A DNA stretch of 64,000 nucleotides from Pontibacter kalidii (GCF_026278245.1 NZ_CP111079.1:3102501-3166500); one strand, 5' to 3'. Counted from the stretch's first letter, positions 52,643-62,639 are shown. The notes: generated from the sequence alone by a model not told the origin. Numbers and translations: made by a program.

Positions 52643-54127
52643 TTATCGTCCGCGTCCTGTACTTTTCACATCCTGGCCTTTCATTGGCCATGGGGAGTCG
52701 GCAGGACCGCTTTCGTTTACCGCTATCTTGAACAGTTTGATGTTGGCACCACTTGTCGCTTCTATAAAGACTGTTCCGTCTTCGGTTATCGTTGGGGAGT
52801 TTACCACACCATCGCCCAACTCTATTTCCTTAAGCAGCTGCCCCAAGGCATTCACCACCACCAGTTTTCCATCTGAAGAGCCAATGTAAACTCGGCCCTC
52901 AACATCTACTGCTGGCACACTTTCATTGGTGCTCATAGGGTAAGTCCAGTTCACTGCACCGTTCTGCGGGTTAAGGGATACCAGTCCTGCTCCGGCACCA
53001 GTGTAAAGTTCACCGGTCGGGCCGATCACCACACCAGACTGGGCAGCGCCTTTAACATCGGCAGACCATTTTACAGCGCCGGTCTCACCGTTGTCTGCGA
53101 TGGCTACCACATGCGCATTCGTGGTATAGTAAATCGTGCCGTCGGAATCCATCGACAGCGAACTGCCGTGCGTGCCACTGCCCATACCAACAGACTCCGT
53201 CCATTTACTGGTACCGTCTGCTGTATTAATGGCCCATACTTTACCCTCGCTCGTATTCAAGAAGTAAACAGTGTTGCCATCCTTACTGAGAACAGGAGCA
53301 GAATAGAAAGAACCCACGCCTATAATTTCCCAGCGCTTCTCGCCCGATGGGCTCCAGGAGTAAGCACCGCCATCGCCAGTTGTGAACCTCGAGCCATGAT
53401 AAATGTTGCCCTCGGCATCTACGGCAGGCGTTGTATTGGAAGCCCCTCTGCCGGCGCCGCTCCACATAATAGCCCCATCTGCACCGTTCAACTTGTATAC
53501 CATGTTGTCATTTGCCCAAGTATTCACATATATGCTGCCATCAGTACCAATAGAAGGTGCATTGGCAATATAGCCGGCTAATTCTGTGGCCCATCTTAAC
53601 TGTGCATTCTCTCCCTGGTCTGTTACGGCTACCACATTACCCACGGAGCCAAACCTGGATTCCAGATAATATATGGTGCCGTCATCGCCAATAACCGGGG
53701 CGCTAGAGCCTTCATTGATATGTGTTACGGCCGCATTGTTTGTGAACTCCCAAACGATATTGGCGAGAAACTCTTTCGGCGGCGGCGCTACCTCAACAGT
53801 TTTAGTCACCTCATGCTGGGCGCCGTCTGCATTCCGCACCACAAGCGTCACCTGGTAGGTGCCTGCACTGGCAAACGTAAAGTAGGGGTTTCTTTTCTTC
53901 GAGGTAGAGCCCTCCGCATCGCCAAAGCTCCAGCTCCACTCAGCTACTTCCCCAGACCCCTCTTTACGGTCGGCATAGAACAGAATCTCCTGCCCTACTA
54001 TCGGGGCTGCTGGGGTGAAGTTGAAATCAACATCGGGAGGCAAAAGATCTCCCAAGTCATCGTCTTTACATGCGAAAAACGAAAAACTCATCAAAAGACC
54101 TAGTAAGAGTATCTTTACATTTTTCAT
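52643..54127 (-). CDS. PKD-domain and PQQ-like beta-propeller lipoprotein
   Basis: This 494-aa lipoprotein (lipobox FFAC) has a PKD domain at about residues 35-112 (WSWSFGDAEGSTSKKRNPYFTF, then AGTYQVTLVVRN), followed by an eight-bladed PQQ-type propeller built from repeats such as APVIGDDGTIYYLES, APSIGTDGSIYVNTW, TPAVDAEGNIYHGS, APVLSKDGNTVYFLN, GVVIGPTGELYTGAG, VPAVDVEGRVYIGS and SPTITEDGTVFIEA. Such propellers hold or recognise ligands and are not necessarily PQQ enzymes. It follows the SusD gene across 283 bp and probably acts as an extra surface glycan-binding protein. Confidence 0.88.
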   Translation of the reverse strand: MKNVKILLLGLLMSFSFFACKDDDLGDLLPPDVDFNFTPAAPIVGQEILFYADRKEGSGEVAEWSWSFGDAEGSTSKKRNPYFTFASAGTYQVTLVVRNADGAQHEVTKTVEVAPPPKEFLANIVWEFTNNAAVTHINEGSSAPVIGDDGTIYYLESRFGSVGNVVAVTDQGENAQLRWATELAGYIANAPSIGTDGSIYVNTWANDNMVYKLNGADGAIMWSGAGRGASNTTPAVDAEGNIYHGSRFTTGDGGAYSWSPSGEKRWEIIGVGSFYSAPVLSKDGNTVYFLNTSEGKVWAINTADGTSKWTESVGMGSGTHGSSLSMDSDGTIYYTTNAHVVAIADNGETGAVKWSADVKGAAQSGVVIGPTGELYTGAGAGLVSLNPQNGAVNWTYPMSTNESVPAVDVEGRVYIGSSDGKLVVVNALGQLLKEIELGDGVVNSPTITEDGTVFIEATSGANIKLFKIAVNESGPADSPWPMKGQDVKSTGRGR

Positions 54128-54345
54128 TATAACTATTTTTTCAGTGCTTTTAATCTTTTAACAAAGGCTGGTGATAAGTGGAACTTCTCTCATATGAGGT
54201 GCTTACTCGCTAGGCTATTCACCTCCTCAAAAACCTGTACACCCCATGTTAGAGGCAACAATTCCTCCATCTTAACTTTATGGGGCAGGTTGTTCCAGCT
54301 AACTCAGCAGCAGCCAAATCGCGCCTGGTAACTGCAGTATTAGAA

Positions 54346-54390
54346 GTACTGTAGCTGAGATCGTCTATAGCGCATCTCAGACTACAGTAC
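54346..54390 (-). terminator. Hairpin between SusD and PKD/propeller genes
   Basis: GTACTGTAGCTGAGAT (54346-54361) pairs with ATCTCAGACTACAGTAC (54374-54390), one base bulged, with a 12-base loop, 20 bases after the SusD stop. There is no good T-run, so it may stabilise the upstream message or only partly terminate. Confidence 0.55.
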
Positions 54391-54410
54391 CTTTGAGCAG
54401 GCTATATTTT

Positions 54411-56063
54411 TTACCAGCCAGGGTTTTGCCCTAGGTCAGGGAAACGCTCCAACTGCGATAGCGGAATCGGCCACAAGTAGTTCCTTGACGGATCAAAGCT
54501 TCTCCCGGTATAGGCAACGATAAAACCGTTTTCGTCTTTGCGCAGGTTTGCCGCAGAAGCAGGGTTCGAGAGCCAGTTAACATTGGTACCCTTTACGTCC
54601 TGAGCGAGTAGTTCCCCCTGCTTCCAGCGCAGGATATCGAAGTAGCGCTGTCCCTCTAGAGCAAGCTCTATGCGGCGCTCACGGCGAATTTCCTCCCGCA
54701 CATCCAATCCGTTCTCGGCTAGTTCCGCCAGGTTCATGTGCTTCATCCCCACACGGTCGCGCAGCAGGTTGATCGTCATATCGATGTCTTCCTGCGTCAG
54801 CTTACCCTGCTCCAGCCTTGCCTCAGCATAAGTGAGTAAAACCTCCGCGTAGCGGAGCAGGTGTATGTCGTTTGCGTCCCGGCCTACTAAACCAACTGTA
54901 GATAACTCAGCATACTTTGTAAAATAGTATCCTGTAATGGTCACCGCCCCCCTTCTGTCGGAGCTAAACTTGGGTACCATGAAGATATCCGGATTTTCAT
55001 TTTCTGCGATCGGTCTGCCGTCATACCGGCCTCCCCACGCTGCACCTGGCTCCAGGATCGTTTGCGTCATGCGAGGGTCACGGTTCTTGAAAACATCTTC
55101 ATACGTCTGCACGCTGTATAGGGGGGATATCTCGATAGGAAGGCCATCCTCCATCAAATAATCATCTACCAATGACTTCGTCGGGTTCCAGCGCACCACC
55201 TGGTCAGGCACCTGAATCTCACGACTTAAGTTGTGCAGAACCAGATCCTCCAAATGTGGCCGGGCAATAATAGTTTCCCGGTTGTTATTCCTAGACAGCT
55301 TGCCTTTATAAGTAAATAGGTCGTAGTAGTTTCTGCTCGGGTCCCCGGAAGTAAACAACTGGTAAACACCGAGGTCCATCACCTCCTTAGCAGCCTTTTC
55401 TGCCACATCCCAGCGCCCGTTATAGAGGGCAACCCTTGCTTTCAGGGCTAAGGCTGCCCCTTTGCTCATTCTCCCCAAGTTTGCTCCCGTCGGGATCTCT
55501 GCAGGTAAGTGCTGAGCAGCTTCCTCCAGGTCCTGAAGTATAAAGTTCACTACTTCTTCCTTCGGGTTTCGTGGCACATACACCTCATCAATGGAGAGGG
55601 TATTCTTAACCAAAGGCACATCACCCCAGAAGCTGGTCAGGTAGCTGTACATCAGTGCTCTGATAACACGCACCTCTGCTGCCAGTGCTTCCCTTCTGGC
55701 CGGATCAACATCTGCTTTCTGGTAGTTCTCAAGGAAAGCATTTGCCTGGCGCACACCTCTGTATTGAGTGGTCCATTCGGTATTAAGCGTACTTAAGTCA
55801 TTTCCGAAGTTACCGCTTCCTATGAGCTGATACTGCGTAGAGGAAGGCCATAGGGTGTTATCCCCCATGTTCTCCATGTCTACTGTATTTTTCGCCTTTA
55901 CATTGGCGTATAGCGCATTTACCGCCAGCACGAGCTGATCCTCATCCTCCCAAAATGTTTCGTTTGAAATTTCATCCAGAGGGGCTCTTTCCAGGAAGTC
56001 ATCGTCGCAGGAACCTAACAGGAAAGCGCTAAGTACTAAGCTGTATAATATTCTCTTTTTCAT
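54411..56063 (-). CDS. SusD/RagB-family outer-membrane lipoprotein
   Basis: This 550-aa surface lipoprotein (lipobox LLGSC) forms the lid of the SusC channel and binds the substrate. The family begins DDDFLERAPLDEISNETFWEDEDQLVLAVNALYANV, exactly the SusD N-terminal pattern; the TPR-like helices include AEVRVIRALMYSYLTSFWGDVPLV, and the C-terminus has RRERRIELALEGQRYFDILRWKQGE followed by NYLWPIPLSQLERFP. Full length is normal. It starts 8 bp after the SusC stop, so the pair is cotranscribed. The glycan bound is unknown. Confidence 0.94.
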   Translation of the reverse strand: MKKRILYSLVLSAFLLGSCDDDFLERAPLDEISNETFWEDEDQLVLAVNALYANVKAKNTVDMENMGDNTLWPSSTQYQLIGSGNFGNDLSTLNTEWTTQYRGVRQANAFLENYQKADVDPARREALAAEVRVIRALMYSYLTSFWGDVPLVKNTLSIDEVYVPRNPKEEVVNFILQDLEEAAQHLPAEIPTGANLGRMSKGAALALKARVALYNGRWDVAEKAAKEVMDLGVYQLFTSGDPSRNYYDLFTYKGKLSRNNNRETIIARPHLEDLVLHNLSREIQVPDQVVRWNPTKSLVDDYLMEDGLPIEISPLYSVQTYEDVFKNRDPRMTQTILEPGAAWGGRYDGRPIAENENPDIFMVPKFSSDRRGAVTITGYYFTKYAELSTVGLVGRDANDIHLLRYAEVLLTYAEARLEQGKLTQEDIDMTINLLRDRVGMKHMNLAELAENGLDVREEIRRERRIELALEGQRYFDILRWKQGELLAQDVKGTNVNWLSNPASAANLRKDENGFIVAYTGRSFDPSRNYLWPIPLSQLERFPDLGQNPGW

Positions 56064-56071
56064 GGTACTGC

Positions 56072-59000
56072 TTACTTGAGGTTAATATTGAGGCCAACTA
56101 CATACGTCTTCACTTGCGGGTAAAAGTTTCCGTCACTTACCGGAGACTCCGGGTCGAAACCATAGAAGAAATCAGTCTTTGTCAGCAGGTTGTCTGCAGA
56201 GGCATAAATACGTAGACGACTTACCCTGAACTTCTCTGTGAGACTGACAGGCAAAGTATAACCTACCTGCACATTCTTAAGTCGAAGATAGGAGGCGTCT
56301 TCGAGCCAGAAAGTAGAAAGCCTTTGGTTATGACCTAACTGGTATGCTAAGCGCGGATAGCTCGCATCGGTGTTCTCAGGAGTCCAACGATCCTGGTGTA
56401 TTTTCTGAGGCATGTTACTCTCTGTGGCAAAGGCATGCCGGGCAGATCCATACAGGTAACCGTCCACTTCTCCTACTCCCTGCAGGAAGAAACTAAAGTC
56501 CACGCCTTTCCAGGCCATGTTGCCACGGAAACCATAGGTATACCTTGGAATATGGCTGCCAATTACCTTTCTGTCCTCTTCCAAGGTCAACTCTCCATCC
56601 CCGTTCAGGTCTTTATAGATAATGTCGCCAGGGGCAATCTTATCTCCCTTTATATAAGGAAAGTCCGGTACAAAGCTACCAGTCTCTGGATCATACCTGA
56701 AGTCAGATTCCTGGGCAAGGCGATCAGCTACCAATCCATAAAATGCATCAATTGGCTCGCCAATCAAGCGAACTCTATCCCCATACGTAGCTAAGGTACC
56801 ACCCAATCCCACAACCTTATTTCTTACATCAGAGATGTTGAAGTTAGCGCCGTACTGGAAATCATTTTTCTTTTCGTTCCAGCCTAATTGGAGCTCCCAT
56901 CCTTTATTCTCTACCTTTCCGGCATTCTGAGGAGGCTCTGGAGCACCAAACACGCCAGGCTGCGGGATCACAAGCAGAATATCATCCGTCTCGTTTATGA
57001 AGTAGTCACCTGATATGTTTAGGCGGTTCCCCAGGAAGGCAAGATCAATACCTGCGTTTTTCTTTGTTGCTGACTCCCAGGTTAGCAATTGGTTAGCAAC
57101 CACAGTTTGCCTAACACCAAAGGTGATTTCATTGCCAATGGGCATGGTCTCAAACGGGCCCAGAATGTCCATGTAGGCAAAGTCACCGACCCGGTCATTC
57201 CCCTGTGTTCCGTAGGAGAGGCGGATTTTACCAAACTCTACAACATCCCTCAGGCCTTCAAAGAAGCTTTCTTCGGTGAACACCCAGCCAACCGACGCTG
57301 CAGCAAACAGATCCCACCGCACGGCTTTTGCAAACCTGGTAGAACCGTCGTACCGGAAGTTAACCTCTGCCAGGTATTTGTCCTTGAAACCGTAATTCAC
57401 CCTTCCGAAGGCAGACCGTAGCGCATTTTGGGAAGAGCTTCCGCTGTTGAGTTGATTCTCGGTACCCAAGTTGATGTGGCCAAGAGACTGAGAGGCCAGG
57501 TTAGTTCTGGTCGCAGCAAAGTTGTTGCCTATGGTTTCTTCCTGCGATGCCCCCAACAATAGCTTTACATCATGCTGATCACTGAAGCGCTTCTCATACT
57601 CCGCCGTACCTATAAAAGTCTGGTACAAGTTTCTGTAATCGCGGGTATCAATCTTGTTAGGATAGCCGGTTCTGTAAATCCTTTGCCCCGTATCCGGGCT
57701 GTAGTAATTTATTGTCTTAGTAAAGATGGTCCTGTTTGAATTTGAACTGATAAGGCCATACTGCCCCCTCAGCTTAAAGCCATCGAACAGACTAATGGAG
57801 GCATTCAGGTTTCCTGTAAACTCCTGGGACCCAAAATCATTGGTTCCACCATCGGTGGCTACAGCCACCGGATTGCTCTGCCCGCCCAAGTAACCCCAAC
57901 CACCGGTTGTAAAACGAACTGGAACCAGCGGAACAATCGATAGAGCAGAATAAATAGGTCCCGTCCCGGTGGCAGGCCCGGAGTAAGCCCGGTCTATATA
58001 GCCTATGTTGGCGGTAACATCCAGACGATCCATCAGGGTTGTGCTGATCTTGGCTCGCAGATTATGCCTATTAGCCTTGAAGCCATCCCCTACTACCAGG
58101 CCGCCCTCTTTCAGGTAGCCATAAGACATGAAATAGTTGATGTTTTTAGCACCACCGTTAATGCTCAGATTATGGTTTTGCTGTGGTGCGCTTTTCCTAA
58201 CCACCTCCTTAATCCAATTTGTATTGGCAAAGTAATTCGGGTCTGAGCCGTTACGTGCAGTTTCTATTTCTTCAGGAGAGTAGGTAGGATTTCTGCCAGC
58301 ATTCACCTGCGACTCATTCAGCAACTCCATATACTCTGGTGAACCCAGGAATTCTGGCAATGCTGTTGGTGTCTGCAACCCATAATAAGTGTTATAGGAG
58401 ATGTTTGGCTTATCGCCTGTGCCTTTTTTAGTTGTCACCACAATAACGCCGTTGGCGCCGCGCACACCATATATAGAGGAGGAGGCTGCGTCTTTTAGCA
58501 CAGACACACTCTCTATATCGTTGGGGTTTAGCAGGTCAAGTGTACCTCCGGGTATTCCATCTATCACCACAAGCGGCGTAGCGTTACCCAAGGTACCAAT
58601 CCCCCTAATGCGAATATCACCTCCGTTGTTCCCTGGTGCTCCGGTGGCCCCTGTAATGGTTACACCCGGCATCAACCCCTGTAGACCGGAAGTCACATTT
58701 GTAATGGGTCTGTCCTCCAGCGCCTCTGCCTCTACCTGATGCACTGCACCTGTAAGGTTAGCTTTTTTCTGAGTACCATAGCCAACAACAACAACCTCCT
58801 CAAGCGCTTTTGCATCTTCCTTAAGCGAGATTGTTAATGTAGTTTGATTTCCTACAGCTACCTCTTTTCTCTCAAAACCTATGTATGAGAAAACAAGCAC
58901 TGGCTGCGTAATACCGTCCGCATTAATTGAGAAACGGCCATCAGCACTTGTGATCGTACCTGTATTGGTTCCCTTCAAGGAAACAGATACCCCTGGCAAC

Positions 59001-59212
59001 GGCACCCCATTCTCATCTCTCACAACCCCCGACACAGGCCCATCCTGCATGTCGCGAATGGAGGAGTTAAGAGCAACTACCGGGACGGAGGCAGTGGCAT
59101 TCGCCCCAATGACAATTCCCTCAAAAGGGGCAATCCCCAGCAATGCCAGCAGTAGCAGCGAGCATTTCCGACGGGAGCCTCTATTGTTTTTTCCTTGTAA
59201 ATTTTGATTCAT
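56072..59212 (-). CDS. SusC/RagA-family TonB-linked outer-membrane transporter
   Basis: This 1046-aa TonB-dependent channel pulls the ligand held by SusD into the periplasm. A signal peptide is followed by a CarboxypepD_reg-like domain (VSGVVRDENGVPLPGVSVSL), the TonB-box-type segment EEVVVVGYGTQKKANLTG, the plug with GDIRIRGIGTLGNATPLVVIDG and SVLKDAASSSIYGVRGANGVI, and the 22-strand barrel ending in VVGLNINLK. There is no STN domain, so induction probably does not go through an anti-sigma factor, in contrast to the receptor at 19462. It is preceded by a 945-bp gap with clustered AATCAC half-sites. Confidence 0.95.
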   Translation of the reverse strand: MNQNLQGKNNRGSRRKCSLLLLALLGIAPFEGIVIGANATASVPVVALNSSIRDMQDGPVSGVVRDENGVPLPGVSVSLKGTNTGTITSADGRFSINADGITQPVLVFSYIGFERKEVAVGNQTTLTISLKEDAKALEEVVVVGYGTQKKANLTGAVHQVEAEALEDRPITNVTSGLQGLMPGVTITGATGAPGNNGGDIRIRGIGTLGNATPLVVIDGIPGGTLDLLNPNDIESVSVLKDAASSSIYGVRGANGVIVVTTKKGTGDKPNISYNTYYGLQTPTALPEFLGSPEYMELLNESQVNAGRNPTYSPEEIETARNGSDPNYFANTNWIKEVVRKSAPQQNHNLSINGGAKNINYFMSYGYLKEGGLVVGDGFKANRHNLRAKISTTLMDRLDVTANIGYIDRAYSGPATGTGPIYSALSIVPLVPVRFTTGGWGYLGGQSNPVAVATDGGTNDFGSQEFTGNLNASISLFDGFKLRGQYGLISSNSNRTIFTKTINYYSPDTGQRIYRTGYPNKIDTRDYRNLYQTFIGTAEYEKRFSDQHDVKLLLGASQEETIGNNFAATRTNLASQSLGHINLGTENQLNSGSSSQNALRSAFGRVNYGFKDKYLAEVNFRYDGSTRFAKAVRWDLFAAASVGWVFTEESFFEGLRDVVEFGKIRLSYGTQGNDRVGDFAYMDILGPFETMPIGNEITFGVRQTVVANQLLTWESATKKNAGIDLAFLGNRLNISGDYFINETDDILLVIPQPGVFGAPEPPQNAGKVENKGWELQLGWNEKKNDFQYGANFNISDVRNKVVGLGGTLATYGDRVRLIGEPIDAFYGLVADRLAQESDFRYDPETGSFVPDFPYIKGDKIAPGDIIYKDLNGDGELTLEEDRKVIGSHIPRYTYGFRGNMAWKGVDFSFFLQGVGEVDGYLYGSARHAFATESNMPQKIHQDRWTPENTDASYPRLAYQLGHNQRLSTFWLEDASYLRLKNVQVGYTLPVSLTEKFRVSRLRIYASADNLLTKTDFFYGFDPESPVSDGNFYPQVKTYVVGLNINLK

Positions 59213-60158
59213 AACAACATCAGAGTTTAGTAGTGATTCTGTTCCTGTTTAAAGTTGCTGATCGTATGCGTGTACTATAGCCAATAGCGTTGAGGCGTGA
59301 TATCCATTTTTTGTCCTACAAATAAGATCTCTTCTTAAGTTTATCTCAGCCGACGTTGATCAAATTCCAGACTAGATTATACTTATTCAGGCTACACTTT
59401 AGTGATTTATGACTCAATCACCGTATAAAGGAGTGATTTTTTTACCTTATTAACAAAACTTCTTTAACTTTTTTTCATAAGTCTTGTTTAACTCGTTACT
59501 TATTTACTAATCACTAAAGAGGTTTGCTAACAAATCTTTAAAAAACAGGCCACTACCTTGAAAATATGGCCATAATAATAAAGTTCTATTGCAGATTATA
59601 TTTACATTAACAAATTGTTATTAGTAAGTGCTTAATTACCTACATCTAAAAGTATCATGAGATATAAGATCAACCATAAACCATAGAGTAAAATTGGGTT
59701 TCCTAAAGACAGAAAGTTGGAGCAGGAATTTTAAGCAGCCATTTTAAGTTAGTAGGCTCCTCAAAAGGTTTAGATATAGAGTAGAGATGGATAGGTATCT
59801 CCCCCTAAGAGATGGGCTATTAAGCTCTGAGATGGGTAAAGGTTATGGGTCTTTCTGCCGCAAAGTGAGCATAGCCATGCCAGGCGGGGAAGCCGAAATA
59901 AGAGCTAACTGGATTTGCAACAACCTACATTATAGCTGGGGATTTACACGACGGTAAATCCCCAGCTAAAGTAAGCGGATACCTGGAGTATCATATTTTT
60001 TTAAGCGACACCGTTCAAAGAAAACAAAAAGCAATATACAGATGCTGTACTGCCTGCTTATGCTATTAACAGGAAGTGGCCTTCTAAGCCTCCTCAGCTA
60101 ATGCCAGTTTCGCACAGTACTTTTACTAAAACGTAGACTGTCCTATAACTGCAGCCTA
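59213..60158. promoter_or_regulatory. SusC upstream region with four AATCAC/GTGATT half-sites
   Basis: This 946-bp AT-rich gap has no gene. The hexamer occurs at 59402-59407 (GTGATT), 59416-59421 (AATCAC), 59433-59438 (GTGATT) and 59509-59514 (AATCAC); the middle two form an inverted repeat with an 11-base spacer. The longer TTTAGTGATT (59398-59407) repeats inverted at 59509-59518. These lie 190-300 bp upstream of the SusC start and could be regulator sites. A perfect 15-bp inverted repeat, TAGCTGGGGATTTAC with its complement (59933-59947 and 59954-59968), lies farther up. The remainder holds nothing I recognise. Confidence 0.4.
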
Positions 60159-60938
60159 TTATAATTGGAACAGCACGTTCAGTTGCAGCACAGACTCGTT
60201 AATCCCTTCCAGGCCTACCACATTGTGCCAGTAACGCCACTCGGTGCCGGCATATACTTTGCCTGGTTTGCCGCGCAGGTTGCCTAGGTCCAGCAGCAAC
60301 TGCGGCTGCGCAAGGAATTGGGTAGTGCCCGGCCCCCGGTCGCCGATGAAGTCCATGAAGCCGCGGAAGCGTAAGTGCACTTTCTCGGAGGCTGGCAAAG
60401 GTATATCCCAGCTCGGGGTAAACTGGTACGTACCGCTGTACGCGGAGCCGTGCTGCTTGTAGTAGAACGTTTCGAGCTGCAGCAATCCTTGCCCGGGCAG
60501 CCGGAACTTAAAGGCTGGCCCCAGCAGGTACACAAAGAAATCCTCATCGCCACCAAAGAGTACATTCACTCCGCCGCCCAACAACACATCGCTAATTGGT
60601 CCCAGCGCTACCTCCCGTTTCGTGGCACGGCTAAGGCTTAGCTTTGGGTACCACTCCGAATACAGCGATGGTCCGGCCAAGGTCACATCATTGGAGAGGT
60701 CCGCAAAGCCAAAATGCTCCCATGCGCCCACCATGCCAAAGTGCTCAAAGGTGATGGTGGCCAGGTCGCCGGACTGGTTCAGGTGCCTTCCGTAAAGCAA
60801 CTGCACGTTAGAGCCGCCCTCATACATAACCTGTGCTGCCGCCTGCTTCTGCGACAGCAGCAGCGTGAGCAGGAAGAGCGGTAGCAGCAAATACTTTTGG
60901 AAGGGAGGTATACCTGGCTTGGTAGAGGGTGTTTGCAT
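60159..60938 (-). CDS. Tsx-like/DUF5020 outer-membrane beta-barrel protein
   Basis: This 259-aa outer-membrane barrel has a signal peptide (FQKYLLLPLFLLTLLLS, then AAAQ) and alternating aromatic strands (YEGGSNVQLLYGRHLNQSGDLATITFEHFG, WEHFGFADLSND, WYPKLSLSRAT, FRLPGQGLLQLETFYYKQHG, KVYAGTEWRYWHNVVGLEG). The pattern fits the Tsx/OmpK nucleoside-channel relatives grouped as DUF5020. The C-terminus NVLFQL is a typical barrel end. An open frame extends to 61004, but the -7 box at 60972-60979 lies inside that extension, so the ATG at 60938 is the start. It is a single gene between SusC and CstA. Confidence 0.82.
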   Translation of the reverse strand: MQTPSTKPGIPPFQKYLLLPLFLLTLLLSQKQAAAQVMYEGGSNVQLLYGRHLNQSGDLATITFEHFGMVGAWEHFGFADLSNDVTLAGPSLYSEWYPKLSLSRATKREVALGPISDVLLGGGVNVLFGGDEDFFVYLLGPAFKFRLPGQGLLQLETFYYKQHGSAYSGTYQFTPSWDIPLPASEKVHLRFRGFMDFIGDRGPGTTQFLAQPQLLLDLGNLRGKPGKVYAGTEWRYWHNVVGLEGINESVLQLNVLFQL

Positions 60939-60971
60939 GAGAACTGGGTTTGGTGAAAATCTAACAGGTCG

Positions 60972-60979
60972 CAAATTTA
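60972..60979 (-). promoter_or_regulatory. -7 promoter box for the Tsx-like gene
   Basis: The minus strand reads TAAATTTG, an exact TAnnTTTG match. It gives a leader of roughly 28 bases to the ATG at 60938, and so it decides the start codon. Confidence 0.6.
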
Positions 60980-61190
60980 GAAGCTTCACCGAAATAAACC
61001 GCACTTCTGAAAGATCTCTTACTGCCAGCAGATAAACTCATACTTTACCGGAGGTAACAATTGCGCCTGCAACTATAAAATGGCAGGCGCTGCCAGTTCC
61101 GTATACTTTGCCAAGATACCATAACCAGAAAATTATCGCCCCTATCCTTGAGGTGGGGCTCTGAGGATAATTTCAACAAGCGTTCCTTCT

Positions 61191-62639
61191 TTACTCGGCC
61201 AGTTCTACCTCTAATTTGGTTTTTCGGCGGTACACCCTCAACAGAGTCGTCAAAAGCAGGAGACCCGCAACACCTGTACCCACGACGTAGGCAATTTCAT
61301 TGGGTAGTTGAAAGCCCTCGGGGGCAAGCAGAATGTAGGAGACTACCACTGCGCTCATAAATACAGCCGGCACCAGGCTTATCCAAAAGTTCTTCCCCTC
61401 CTTTATCAGGAACACCGTCACGACCCAAAGCGTTACGGTTGCCAGCGTTTGGTTTGTCCAGGCGAAGTACCGCCATACGATTCCAAAGTCAATTAAAGTT
61501 AGGCCATACCCTACCGCAAAGAGCGGCAGGCTGATCAGGAGCCTGTTTTTCAGGGAGCTTTGCCTGGAGCGTAGAAAGTCTGCAATGATCAGGCGGGCAC
61601 TGCGGAAGGCGGTGTCGCCCGAGGTAATGGGCGCGGCCACTACCCCAAGAAGGGCCAAGGCTCCCCCTATTTTCCCGAGGAGGGTATTGGATATATCACT
61701 GACGACGGAGGCCGCATTCCCCTGCTGCACTGCCATCACCTCGTTCAGTTCCTTAACTCCGCCAAAGAAGCTCATGCTGATGGCTGCCCATATCAGGGCA
61801 ACCACTCCCTCTGTTACCATCGTACCGTAGAAGATGCTTCTGCCCTGCCGTTCGCTGGTCATGCAGCGTGCCATGAGGGGAGATTGTGAAGCGTGAAACC
61901 CGGATATGGCGCCACAGGCAATGGTGACAAAGAGCATGGGGAACAGGGGGAACCCCTCCGGGTCCTGGTGCTGGTTAGCAAGGTTCGTAAGCGTCAGTTC
62001 AGGAACCTGAATGCCCTGCGTCACCATCATCACCACTATTCCCGCAGCCATGAAAAGAAGCGCAATCCCGAACACCGGGTAAATGCGGCCGATCAACTTA
62101 TCGATCGGCAGGACGGTAGACAGGACATAATAAATAAAGATAGCCCATACCCACAGGCTCATGCCCCCAAAACCGCCCGTCATGCCGTGCAGTATCTTAG
62201 CGGGCCCTATGACGAAGACAGCTCCGACCATCACCATAAGCAGCACCGTGAAAACCCGCATAAACTGTTTCATGCCACCTCCCAGGTAGTAACCGGTGAT
62301 CTCTGTTATACTTTCCCCTTTGTGCCGGAGAGAAAGCATTCCGGAAAGGTAGTCGTGTACCCCTCCGGCAAAGATCGTTCCCAGTACAATCCAAAGAAAA
62401 GCGGAAGGCCCCCACATAGCCCCTGCCACAGCACCGAAAATGGGACCCAGGCCGGCAATGTTCAGAAACTGTATAAGGAAAATCCTCCATCCAGGCATGG
62501 GAACAAAATCAACGTTATCCCGCAGGGTGATGGCCGGGGTCTTCCTGTCCGGCTCAACCCCGAATACTCGTTCAACAAACTTAGAGTACAATACATAGCC
62601 GAGCAAAAGTGCGGCAACGGAGGCAAAGAGAGAGATCAT
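61191..62639 (-). CDS. cstA: Carbon starvation protein A (pyruvate/peptide transporter)
   Basis: This 482-aa inner-membrane transporter has about 13 transmembrane segments. Diagnostic CstA stretches are DFVPMPGWRIFLIQFLNIAGLGPIFGAVAGAMWGP (split over residues ~45-80), GGVHDYLSGMLSLRHKGESI, and ISGFHASQSPLMARCM. It is shorter than E. coli CstA (about 700 aa), lacking the extra C-terminal part, as in the shorter forms. Family members take up pyruvate or peptides during carbon limitation. It diverges from a ROK regulator across 353 bp, suggesting sugar-dependent control. It is probably a monocistronic gene. Confidence 0.92.
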   Translation of the reverse strand: MISLFASVAALLLGYVLYSKFVERVFGVEPDRKTPAITLRDNVDFVPMPGWRIFLIQFLNIAGLGPIFGAVAGAMWGPSAFLWIVLGTIFAGGVHDYLSGMLSLRHKGESITEITGYYLGGGMKQFMRVFTVLLMVMVGAVFVIGPAKILHGMTGGFGGMSLWVWAIFIYYVLSTVLPIDKLIGRIYPVFGIALLFMAAGIVVMMVTQGIQVPELTLTNLANQHQDPEGFPLFPMLFVTIACGAISGFHASQSPLMARCMTSERQGRSIFYGTMVTEGVVALIWAAISMSFFGGVKELNEVMAVQQGNAASVVSDISNTLLGKIGGALALLGVVAAPITSGDTAFRSARLIIADFLRSRQSSLKNRLLISLPLFAVGYGLTLIDFGIVWRYFAWTNQTLATVTLWVVTVFLIKEGKNFWISLVPAVFMSAVVVSYILLAPEGFQLPNEIAYVVGTGVAGLLLLTTLLRVYRRKTKLEVELAE

